Shown here in pieces: positions 1-6,027 of a stretch of 10,401 bases of DNA. Source of the stretch: an uncultured Steroidobacter sp. (lineage in GTDB: Bacteria > Pseudomonadota > Gammaproteobacteria > Steroidobacterales > Steroidobacteraceae); assembly GCA_946478975.1 (NCBI GenBank), contig CAMLEO010000260.1, positions 1 to 10,401 of the forward strand, given 5' to 3'. Position numbers and translations under genes: made by a program. The notes under the pieces were generated by a model. It was not told the DNA's origin, did no database searches, and worked only from the letters and a program-made list of their open reading frames with translations. The stretch's first letter is position 1, and the number at the start of each line of letters is the position of its first letter.

Positions 1-914
1 ACTTTTTGGATCGTGCCATCGGCATTCAAGACCAGCTTGTCCGCCCGTATCGCGCGGTTTGTGTCGAACGACGGCGACAGATCCTTGTCGTGATAGAACA
101 GGTACCACTGACCTTTGTAGTCGAGAATGGAATGGTGAACGGTCCAGCAGCCGCTCGCCGATTCGTCGAGAATCACGCCCGCGGGTTTGAACGGCCCCAT
201 GGGCGAGGAGCTGGTCGAATATTCGAGCCGCTCGGTCTTGTTCTGCACGTGCGGATACGTGAGATAGTAGATGCCGTTGCGCTCGAACATGAACGGCCCT
301 TCCAGCAGGCCTTGAATCGGCAGGTTGTCGATGATCTTCGGCTCGCCTTCGATCTCCACCATGTTCGGCTTCAGGCGCGCGACGAAGATCTTGTTCAACG
401 AATAATACAAATATGCGCTGCCATCCTCGTCGATGAGCACGGCAGGATCGATGCCCTTCACGCCTTCGATGGGAGTGGCCATGGGCTTGAACGGTCCATA
501 GGGTTTATCGGCGATGGCCACGCCGATTCTGAATCCGCCGGTCTTCGCGATCGCCGGGAAATAGAAATAATACTTGCCGTCTTTGAAGACGCTGTCCGGC
601 GCCCACATGGCGTAGGCGCTCGTGTCCACCCAATCCACCGCCGTCTGTTTCACGATCGCCCCGTGATCTTTCCAGTCGGTGAGATTCTCCGAGGAGAAGA
701 CGTGGTAGTCCTCCATCACGAACCAGTTCGGCCGCCCTTTGTATTCGGGCGGCGCCTTGATGTCGTGCGATGGATAAACGTACACCTTGCCTTCGAACAC
801 GCGCGCCGTGGGGTCGGCGGTGAACTGATCCATGATCAATGGATTGGTCGCGGAGGCTGCTGCAGAAAGCAGCAGCCCCGCAACACCGGCTGACAGCAGG
901 TGATGTCGCGACAT
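1..914 (-). CDS. Secreted glycoside hydrolase family 43 protein (arabinofuranosidase/xylosidase-like), 3' end cut by window edge
   Basis: The protein probably removes arabinose or xylose units from plant-type polysaccharide fragments in the periplasm or outside the cell. Translation from ATG 914-912 gives about 304 residues before the left edge. Residues 1-22 look like a Sec signal peptide (basic start, Leu/Ala-rich core, SAAASA). The rest reads as a GH43 five-bladed propeller. The three expected acidic residues are present: the base Asp34 in FTADPTA, the pKa-modulating Asp156 in GIDPAVLIDEDG, and the acid Glu205 in LLEGPFMFERNGIYYLTYP. Other family-like stretches are YVYPSHD, AMWAPDSVFKDGKYYFYFP and GCWTVHHSILDYKGQWYLFYHD. 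The start lies 7 bases after the TBDR stop, so the two are probably co-transcribed; the ribosome-binding site is weak, which fits translational coupling. The family assignment is firm. The substrate is not: GH43 includes arabinofuranosidases, xylosidases and arabinanases. Any accessory domain would lie beyond the edge. Confidence 0.92.
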   Translation of the reverse strand, partial: MSRHHLLSAGVAGLLLSAAASATNPLIMDQFTADPTARVFEGKVYVYPSHDIKAPPEYKGRPNWFVMEDYHVFSSENLTDWKDHGAIVKQTAVDWVDTSAYAMWAPDSVFKDGKYYFYFPAIAKTGGFRIGVAIADKPYGPFKPMATPIEGVKGIDPAVLIDEDGSAYLYYSLNKIFVARLKPNMVEIEGEPKIIDNLPIQGLLEGPFMFERNGIYYLTYPHVQNKTERLEYSTSSSPMGPFKPAGVILDESASGCWTVHHSILDYKGQWYLFYHDKDLSPSFDTNRAIRADKLVLNADGTIQK

Positions 915-921
915 TGTTACA

Positions 922-3879
922 TCACAGATCGAAGCGCACGCCCAGTCGATACACGCGCCCCAGCACATCGTAGAGCTGCGGGTTGACGAAGGTCGTCACG
1001 CGCGCGGGGTCCGCGTCGAGCACGTTGTCGACCTTGAAATAGGCGGTCGCGCCCTGGCGCAGCTCGTACGATCCGCCGATGTCGAGATAGAACACGCCGT
1101 CGATGTGATTGTTGTCGATGGTCGGCCGGGTCGGCGTCGAGGCCGGACAGGTGCCCGGCTGACATTCGATGTATTGGTTGCCCAGCACACCGTCGCTGAT
1201 CCAGCGCTCCTGCACCTGGAACGAATATTTGTCGGTTTCGTAGCTCTGGATTCCCAGCACCTTCCAGTCGGGCGTCGAACCGGTATTCACGCCGGCGGTG
1301 TCGCTGCGGATGGTGCCCGGCAGGCCGTTGTCAGTGACGTACTTGTAGATGTGCGTCGCCAGGGCACGCACTGTGAAGGTGCCGCCGAGCCCGAACGGCT
1401 GCTCCCAGCGATAGCTGGTTTCGATGTCGACACCGTCGGTGTCGATCGAGGCGAAGTTGAACGACTGCACGTTGATGAAGTTCGGCCCATTCGGGTTGTT
1501 CAGATTGAACGAACCGCAGGTCTGCGGCAGCACGCCCAGGAAACAATAATTGACGATGTCATTGGCGCTCAGGCTGGAGATGACGTCGTCGATCTTGATC
1601 TTGTAGTAGTCCACCGAGACATTGAAGTTCGGCAGCCACGACGGCTCGGCCAGCACCACGCCGAACGACGTGTTGCGGGCGATTTCCGGCGTCAGGTTGG
1701 GATTGCCGATCTGGTTCTGGATCGCGAGCACGTTGATGTTACGGAACGGATCCAGGAAGTTCGGCAGCGTCGTGGTGACCGGTGCCGCGAACAGTTCGGA
1801 AAGATTCGGCGCACGAGCATCTCGCGACGTGGTTGCGCGCAGGCGCAATCCGCTCAGCGGAGTATCCCAAGTGCCGCCGACCTTCCACACATTGATCGAC
1901 CCGGAGGTGCTGTAGTCGGTCACGCGTGCGGCGGCATTCAAGTTCGCACGGCCTGCGCCTGCCGACTCGAACAGCGGCAGGTCGAACTCCGCGTACGCTT
2001 CCTTGACGCTGTAGTCGCCCTGGCCGTTCTTGTAATTGCCCGCGTACCAGTTGTTGCCTGTGTCCAGCAGCACCGGATCGGCCGGATATGCAGAGTTGTA
2101 CGGCGTGCCTTCGATACCCGCCTGAGTATTGATGCCGTTGCCATAGGCATCGGCGCGCACGCGATATTCTTCTTTGCGATATTCGACGCCGAACGCCAGT
2201 GCCAGCGGCCCGGCCCACAGATCGAACGGCGTGCCCGAGATGTTGAAGCTGGCCACTTCCTGGTTCTGGCGGGTGCGCTGATAAGGACCTTTGTCCGGCA
2301 TGATATAAGCGAGCGCCGCGGCCGAGGGCGGCGTGCCGCCGAAGATGCTGAAAGGCACACAACCATTCGCTCGCGCCACCGGGTCGGCGCACACGATGCT
2401 GCCGTTCAAGGTCGTTGCGTTGATCGCCTGGTTGAAACGACGCGACAGCAGGATCTGATCCACGTCGACATCGGTGAAATTCACGCCGTGCTCGTAATAG
2501 CCGTCGTAGTGCCAGTCTTTACCGATCAGCGAAACGCCGCCGGTCGCGCCCAGCACGAAACGATATTGACGGCGGTCGGTGTGCACCTGCGTGTTCGGCA
2601 GGATGGCGTTGCTGGTGCCGTACAGGAAGGAGGTGATGGGAGCGGCGCCGTTCGGCGGGCTCGCACACATCGCCTGCACCGACGCCGGCAGATACGGGTT
2701 GCTGCACTGGATGGTGAGATTCGGCCGGTTCATGCCGTTGATCGGCTGATTGTGAGTTTTCACCTGCGCCAGGTTGGTCGTCAGGTAGATTTCGTCGTCA
2801 TCGGCGAAATCGAAGCCGAGGCGGCCGTAGCCGTTGAGACGCTCCAGCGAAGACTGCAAGGTGCGGCCGGCGTCGACGTTGCCGGAAAGATCGCCGCCGA
2901 CGCAGAAGCCGGGCAAACAGCCGTTGACGCTGCCCGCCGCGTTGCGCGCCGGTGTGCCGTTCGAGCCGTACTGGAACAGGAACGGATTGCCGGCGGCGTC
3001 GAAGGCATATCCCTGCAACGGCCCGGCCGTGATCAAACCGTACTTGGTGTAGTTGTACGGCTGCGCGTAATCGATGACTTGATACTGCGGCGAACCGTCA
3101 TTCAGCACGTTGCGATTGACCAGCGTGCGCTGAGTGAACCAGTCGCGACCGCCCGCGAGACGCGTGCCGTACTGACCGGGGCCCACACCCTTTTCGTCGT
3201 GATATTCGACGCTGCCCACGGCGTGCAGGCGACCGTCCAAGAAGCTGCTGCCGGCGGCAATCTGCGCGACGATGGTTTCATCGTCGTCGTAGTTGGTGAT
3301 TGCACCTTGCACGTTGCCTTTCACGCCTTCGAAATGCGTGTTGGTTACGAAGTTCACCACGCCGCCGACGGCGTCGGAGCCGTACGAAGACGAAGCGCCG
3401 CCGTTGACCACGTCGACGCGATCAATCAACAGTTGAGGGAACAAACTGACGTCGGGCACGCCCGTTACGTTCGCACCGACCACGCGCTGGCCGTCGAGCA
3501 GCGTCAGCGTGCGGATCGGACCCAGGCCGCGCAGCGAGAACGAGCTCAGGCCCTGCTGGCCGCTGGAAGTGCTGAAAGTATTGGTCTGCGTGCCAGTGGA
3601 GCCCTGCAACGACGGCAGCTGCGCCACGGTGGTGAAAATGTTTGGTTGCGCATTGGCGAGCACCTGGTCGGCACTCACCACCGAGGTCGGCGTCGGCGCG
3701 TTGAAGCCGCTCGAGGTGATGCGCGTGCCGGTGATGACGACTTCTTCGAGTCCTCGGGCGTCGCTGCCCTGCTCGGTTTTTGTCTGGGGCTCCGACGGTG
3801 CGACTTGCGCCTGCCCGGCCAGTGGAATCAGCAGCCCGCAGGCGGCCAACGTTTGCAAACCTGTCGACGTCTTGATCAC
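922..3879 (-). CDS. TonB-dependent outer-membrane receptor, probably for oligosaccharides
   Basis: This is an outer-membrane gated channel that uses TonB energy for import. From GTG 3879-3877 it has 985 residues, normal for large carbohydrate-type TBDRs. Residues 1-24 are a signal peptide ending AGQA. A TonB-box-like segment LEEVVITGTRI lies at about residues 44-54. The plug domain follows, with LRGLGPIRTLTLLDGQRVVG, IDRVDVVNGGASSSYGSDAVGG and VVNFVTN. The remainder is a beta-barrel with typical strands such as LRLRATTSRDARAPNLSELF, NPNLTPEIARNTSFGV and the C-terminal LGRVYRLGVRFDL. The last residue is Leu rather than the common Phe. Five short-range cysteine pairs sit in probable surface loops. 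The start was chosen because GTG has a strong GGGGGAG site 6 bases upstream and opens directly on the signal peptide; a longer frame back to ATG 4137 would bury it. The following GH43 gene suggests a glycan ligand, but no ligand can be read from the sequence; a siderophore is less likely. Confidence 0.93.
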   Translation of the reverse strand: MIKTSTGLQTLAACGLLIPLAGQAQVAPSEPQTKTEQGSDARGLEEVVITGTRITSSGFNAPTPTSVVSADQVLANAQPNIFTTVAQLPSLQGSTGTQTNTFSTSSGQQGLSSFSLRGLGPIRTLTLLDGQRVVGANVTGVPDVSLFPQLLIDRVDVVNGGASSSYGSDAVGGVVNFVTNTHFEGVKGNVQGAITNYDDDETIVAQIAAGSSFLDGRLHAVGSVEYHDEKGVGPGQYGTRLAGGRDWFTQRTLVNRNVLNDGSPQYQVIDYAQPYNYTKYGLITAGPLQGYAFDAAGNPFLFQYGSNGTPARNAAGSVNGCLPGFCVGGDLSGNVDAGRTLQSSLERLNGYGRLGFDFADDDEIYLTTNLAQVKTHNQPINGMNRPNLTIQCSNPYLPASVQAMCASPPNGAAPITSFLYGTSNAILPNTQVHTDRRQYRFVLGATGGVSLIGKDWHYDGYYEHGVNFTDVDVDQILLSRRFNQAINATTLNGSIVCADPVARANGCVPFSIFGGTPPSAAALAYIMPDKGPYQRTRQNQEVASFNISGTPFDLWAGPLALAFGVEYRKEEYRVRADAYGNGINTQAGIEGTPYNSAYPADPVLLDTGNNWYAGNYKNGQGDYSVKEAYAEFDLPLFESAGAGRANLNAAARVTDYSTSGSINVWKVGGTWDTPLSGLRLRATTSRDARAPNLSELFAAPVTTTLPNFLDPFRNINVLAIQNQIGNPNLTPEIARNTSFGVVLAEPSWLPNFNVSVDYYKIKIDDVISSLSANDIVNYCFLGVLPQTCGSFNLNNPNGPNFINVQSFNFASIDTDGVDIETSYRWEQPFGLGGTFTVRALATHIYKYVTDNGLPGTIRSDTAGVNTGSTPDWKVLGIQSYETDKYSFQVQERWISDGVLGNQYIECQPGTCPASTPTRPTIDNNHIDGVFYLDIGGSYELRQGATAYFKVDNVLDADPARVTTFVNPQLYDVLGRVYRLGVRFDL

Positions 3880-3885
3880 GAATCG

Positions 3886-3892
3886 CTCCCCC
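3886..3892 (-). promoter_or_regulatory. Ribosome-binding site that sets the TBDR start
   Basis: On the minus strand this reads GGGGGAG, followed by 6 bases and then GTG (3879-3877). The open frame continues upstream to 4137. The upstream in-frame ATGs (for example the one at 3957-3955) lack a comparable site and would put about 26 or more residues before the signal peptide. Confidence 0.75.
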
Positions 3893-3973
3893 ACTACAGC
3901 ATTTATGGAACATCTGTTCTCAGCTGCGGCCGCGGCCGGAGCTGAAATTGCTTTCATAAATAAAAGTAGCCGG

Positions 3974-4012
3974 AAAGTTAGCGGTAACGCAACTGTAAAG
4001 TTACCGCTACCG
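3974..4012. promoter_or_regulatory. Paired operator-like element, LacI/xyl-box-like
   Basis: Two related 16-base copies, AAAGTTAGCGGTAACG (3974-3989) and AAAGTTACCGCTACCG (3997-4012), match at 13 of 16 positions with a 23-base period. The same stretch also forms a perfect inverted repeat: TAGCGGTAAC (3979-3988) and GTTACCGCTA (4000-4009) around an 11-base spacer. Read on the minus strand, the second copy gives CGGTAGCGGTAACT. From memory, the xyl-box bound by LacI-family regulators of xylan genes is TGGTAGCGCTAACA, which agrees at 11 of 14 positions. The element lies about 95-135 bases upstream of the TBDR start, where an operator would be expected. Binding by a LacI-family protein is inference; no regulator gene is in the window. 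Confidence 0.5.
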
Positions 4013-4185
4013 TAAATTGCCGCCGACAGCTCGAAACCACAGCCATGACAGCGTGGTACATGGAATTCTGCCGTCGCTGAACGACCCAGCCTCAGCGCGG
4101 CAATCGCGCTCATTTGCGCAGCGACGCGCTCCCACATCCACTCGACCCGTCTGTCACGAACTTCCCTGGTCCGGCTCGATTACCG

Positions 4186-4191
4186 AAGGAG
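4186..4191 (+). promoter_or_regulatory. Ribosome-binding site that sets the thiolase start
   Basis: AAGGAG is followed by 6 bases and then ATG at 4198. The frame is open back to an ATG at 4114, but the extra 28 residues are low-complexity and are not thiolase-like, whereas the sequence from 4198 (MASRVYILGGHQTDF) is the normal thiolase N-terminus. Confidence 0.85.
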
Positions 4192-4197
4192 CGCGCA

Positions 4198-5430
4198 ATG
4201 GCGTCACGGGTCTACATTCTGGGCGGCCATCAAACCGACTTCGCCGACAACTGGGCGCGCAGCGGCCTGGAGATTGCCGAGGTCATGCGCTCCACCATTC
4301 AGCACGGCCTGGCCGAAACGAACCTGGTGCCCGCGGATATCGAAGTGGCGCACGTCGGCAACTTCGCCGCCGAGTTGTTTTGCAACCAGGGGCATCTGGG
4401 CGGCTTGTTTGCGGCCAGCGATCCGGCGTTCGCGGGCATCCCGGCGTCGCGACACGAAGGCGCATGCGCATCGGGAAGCCTGGCGCTGCTGGCGGCCAGT
4501 GCGGAGATCGAAGCCGGACGATATGAGCTCGCAGCCGTGATCGGCCTGGAACAAATGCGCAATGTGCCTGGCGAACAGGCCGCGAGACTGATCGGTGGCC
4601 CGGCGATGTGGAACGGCCACGAATACCAGGACGCGCGCTATCCCTGGGTGCGCGTTTTCAGCGATGTCGCCGACGAATACGATCGTCGCTACGGCTTGAA
4701 ACAAGAGCATCTGTCGCGCATCGCGCAGATCAATTTTGCCAACGCCCGACGCAACAGGAACGCACAGACGCGCCGCTGGACGTTCAAAGAAAACAGCTTC
4801 AGCGCCGATGACCTCGACAATCCCATCGTCGAAGGCCGCACCCGCAAGCAGGACTGCGGCCAGATCACCGATGGCGCCGCGATCGTATTTCTCGCCTCCG
4901 AATCACGCGCGCACGAGTACGCGAAGCGGCTCGGCATCGACCTGGACGCGCTGCCTTACATCAAGGGCTGGGGACATCGAACCGCGCCCATCACCTACGC
5001 CGCCAAGATCAAAGCCAGCGAAGGCCAGCCCTATGTTTTTCCCCACGTGCGGGGCGCCATCACCGACGCTTTCCGCCGTGCCGCCCTGGACAGCGTCGAG
5101 CAGATCGACGGCATCGAAACCCATGACTGCTTCACGATGACCGAGTACATGGCGATCGATCATTTCGGCATCACGCCGCCCGGCCAGAGCTGGCGTGCCA
5201 TCGAAGCGGGAGACATCGAGATCGACGGACGCATTCCGGTCAATCCCAGCGGCGGCTTGATCGGCGGCGGCCATCCGGTCGGCGCCACCGGCGTGCGAAT
5301 GACGCTGGACTGTTTCAAACAAGTGACCGGCACCGCCGGCGACTATCAGGTGGCGGGTGCGAAGAACTTCGCCACACTCAACATCGGCGGCAGCACGACT
5401 ACGACGGTGAGCTTGATCGTCGGCCGCTGA
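4198..5430 (+). CDS. SCP2-type thiolase family protein (acetyl-CoA C-acyltransferase-like)
   Basis: This 410-residue cytoplasmic enzyme belongs to the thiolase superfamily, which cleaves or forms the carbon-carbon bond of 3-ketoacyl-CoA. The N-terminus VYILGGHQTDF is typical. The nucleophile is Cys90 in EGACASGSLALL. His309 and Cys311 lie in HDCFTMTEY, and His359 lies in GGLIGGGHPVGATG. The HDCF motif in place of NEAF marks the SCP2/SCPx-like group; in that group the second catalytic cysteine is thought to come from HDCF, which fits the NIGGS near the C-terminus where other thiolases have CxG. All residues needed for activity are therefore present. Length is normal for a stand-alone thiolase with no fused sterol-carrier domain. 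No DUF35/OB-fold partner, acyl-CoA dehydrogenase or hydratase is adjacent, so the pathway (fatty acid, sterol side chain or other) cannot be told. It is divergent from the TBDR operon and convergent with the cytochrome gene. Confidence 0.9.
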   Translation: MASRVYILGGHQTDFADNWARSGLEIAEVMRSTIQHGLAETNLVPADIEVAHVGNFAAELFCNQGHLGGLFAASDPAFAGIPASRHEGACASGSLALLAASAEIEAGRYELAAVIGLEQMRNVPGEQAARLIGGPAMWNGHEYQDARYPWVRVFSDVADEYDRRYGLKQEHLSRIAQINFANARRNRNAQTRRWTFKENSFSADDLDNPIVEGRTRKQDCGQITDGAAIVFLASESRAHEYAKRLGIDLDALPYIKGWGHRTAPITYAAKIKASEGQPYVFPHVRGAITDAFRRAALDSVEQIDGIETHDCFTMTEYMAIDHFGITPPGQSWRAIEAGDIEIDGRIPVNPSGGLIGGGHPVGATGVRMTLDCFKQVTGTAGDYQVAGAKNFATLNIGGSTTTTVSLIVGR

Positions 5431-5443
5431 ACCCGGCGTTGTT

Positions 5444-5458
5444 GAGCTCGCCGAGCTC
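5444..5458. terminator. Small hairpin between convergent genes, possible weak bidirectional terminator
   Basis: GAGCTC (5444-5449) and GAGCTC (5453-5458) can pair around a GCC loop. The hairpin sits exactly between the thiolase stop (5430) and the cytochrome stop (5461-5459 on the minus strand). The stem is only 6 bp and there is no T-run on either side, so termination activity is a guess from position. Confidence 0.3.
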
Positions 5459-5875
5459 TCAGCGCTCTTGGATGGACCGCAGATAATCGACCAGCTGGCC
5501 GATCATCGCATCGACACGCGCATTCTCCTCTGCGTCCTGGGGCTTCTTCGGATCGTGGAATTTCACGCCCCAGACCGGCATGTATGGCAGCCCATGCGCG
5601 CGCTGCTCGAATCTTCCATCGATCGTGCGTCTCACATACTCCGTTGGAAACTCGCCCTGGTGCCGGCGCGCGATCTGGGTCAGGTCAGGAACATCGATCT
5701 TCAGCAGCGGCGCCATCGGGCCGTCGCCTCTGGCGCTCGCGCCATGACAGCTGGTACACCATTGCTGATACATCTGCTTGCCCGACATCTGCGACGCCTC
5801 CTCATGCGAGGGATGGCCGGCACAACCTGTGGCTGACGCAAAGGCAGCAATCGCAACCAGGCTCGAGCAGCGCAC
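5459..5875 (-). CDS. Small lipoprotein c-type cytochrome
   Basis: This is a membrane-anchored electron carrier on the periplasmic side. From GTG 5875-5873 it has 138 residues. The start opens on a lipoprotein signal peptide with lipobox ATGC and lipidated Cys18. The haem site is WCTSCHG (Cys40, Cys43, His44). The probable distal ligand is Met99 in HGLPYMPVWG, a pattern common in class I cytochromes c. The segment GDGPMAPLLKIDVPDLTQIA also fits this fold. The start is supported by AGGAGG (5887-5882) 6 bases upstream; longer frames to ATG 5950 or TTG 5971 lack such a site and would bury the lipobox. There is one haem and no fused domain. No oxidase or dehydrogenase partner is adjacent, so its redox partner is unknown. 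It is divergent from the secreted propeller protein and has its own short upstream region. Confidence 0.9.
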   Translation of the reverse strand: MRCSSLVAIAAFASATGCAGHPSHEEASQMSGKQMYQQWCTSCHGASARGDGPMAPLLKIDVPDLTQIARRHQGEFPTEYVRRTIDGRFEQRAHGLPYMPVWGVKFHDPKKPQDAEENARVDAMIGQLVDYLRSIQER

Positions 5876-6027
5876 GAGAGCCCTCCTCTGTCGAATGCCT
5901 TGACACTCGCGACACGCATCGGAACCGACTTCCAGTGCCGATTGTTTCATAACGCTGGACGCTTTCCACAAAGCGGGTGTGTAAGTAACAAACTACAACG
6001 CCCGGCTGGCTTTCCTGGGAGAGAAAC
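5876..6027. other. Divergent intergenic region between the cytochrome and the propeller protein gene
   Basis: This 152-base stretch separates the two divergent starts and should hold both promoters. It contains the near-consensus ribosome-binding site of the cytochrome at its left end and GGGAGAG for the plus-strand gene at its right end. A TTGACA lies at 5900-5905 on the plus strand, but no fitting -10 hexamer follows 16-18 bases later. A small hairpin GCTTT-CCAC-AAAGC lies at 5961-5974. Neither is strong enough to call as a separate site. Confidence 0.6.
5882..5887 (-). promoter_or_regulatory. Ribosome-binding site that sets the cytochrome start
   Basis: The minus strand reads AGGAGG, then 6 bases, then GTG. 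This near-consensus site places the start at 5875 and makes the product a lipoprotein instead of a protein with a long, cysteine-containing N-terminal extension. Confidence 0.85.

Larger units (their letters stand above)
3880..4197. other. Divergent intergenic region between the TBDR operon and the thiolase gene
   Basis: This 318-base stretch holds no convincing gene. It must contain the promoters of both the minus-strand TBDR/GH43 unit and the plus-strand thiolase. The part from about 3950 to 4020 is clearly richer in A and T than its surroundings and carries the paired operator-like element described separately. I could not find a good sigma-70 -35/-10 pair for either direction. The half nearest the thiolase (about 4020-4180) is GC-rich and otherwise featureless. 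Both flanking reading frames extend into this region on paper, but their ribosome-binding sites place the real starts at its edges. Confidence 0.7.

Noticed and set aside
6..893. A 295-codon open frame on the plus strand opposite the GH43 gene.
   Set aside because: It is the complement of a GH43 enzyme with all three catalytic acids, and its own translation is Arg/His/Val-rich with no family features.
1105..3945. A 946-codon open frame on the plus strand opposite the TBDR gene.
   Set aside because: The minus-strand frame encodes an unmistakable TonB-dependent receptor with signal peptide, plug and barrel. The opposite frame reads as Arg/Val/Asp/His-rich sequence with no recognisable domain, as expected for the complement of a GC-rich gene in which stop codons are rare. 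No ribosome-binding site supports its start.
4046..4072. CCATG ... CATGG near 4050-4071 as a second operator in the divergent region.
   Set aside because: Only five bases pair around a long spacer with no symmetry inside it, which is easily met by chance.
3880..4137. An N-terminal extension of the TBDR back to ATG 4137.
   Set aside because: The added residues resemble no domain, would place a normal signal peptide about 86 residues inside the protein, and cover the operator-like element. GTG 3879 has a strong ribosome-binding site.
5900..5928. A TTGACA hexamer at 5900-5905 as a promoter for the gene at 6028.
   Set aside because: At the correct distance the sequence is GC-rich (AACCGA region) with no resemblance to TATAAT, and the site partly faces the start of the cytochrome gene. 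Consensus alone at one hexamer is expected by chance.
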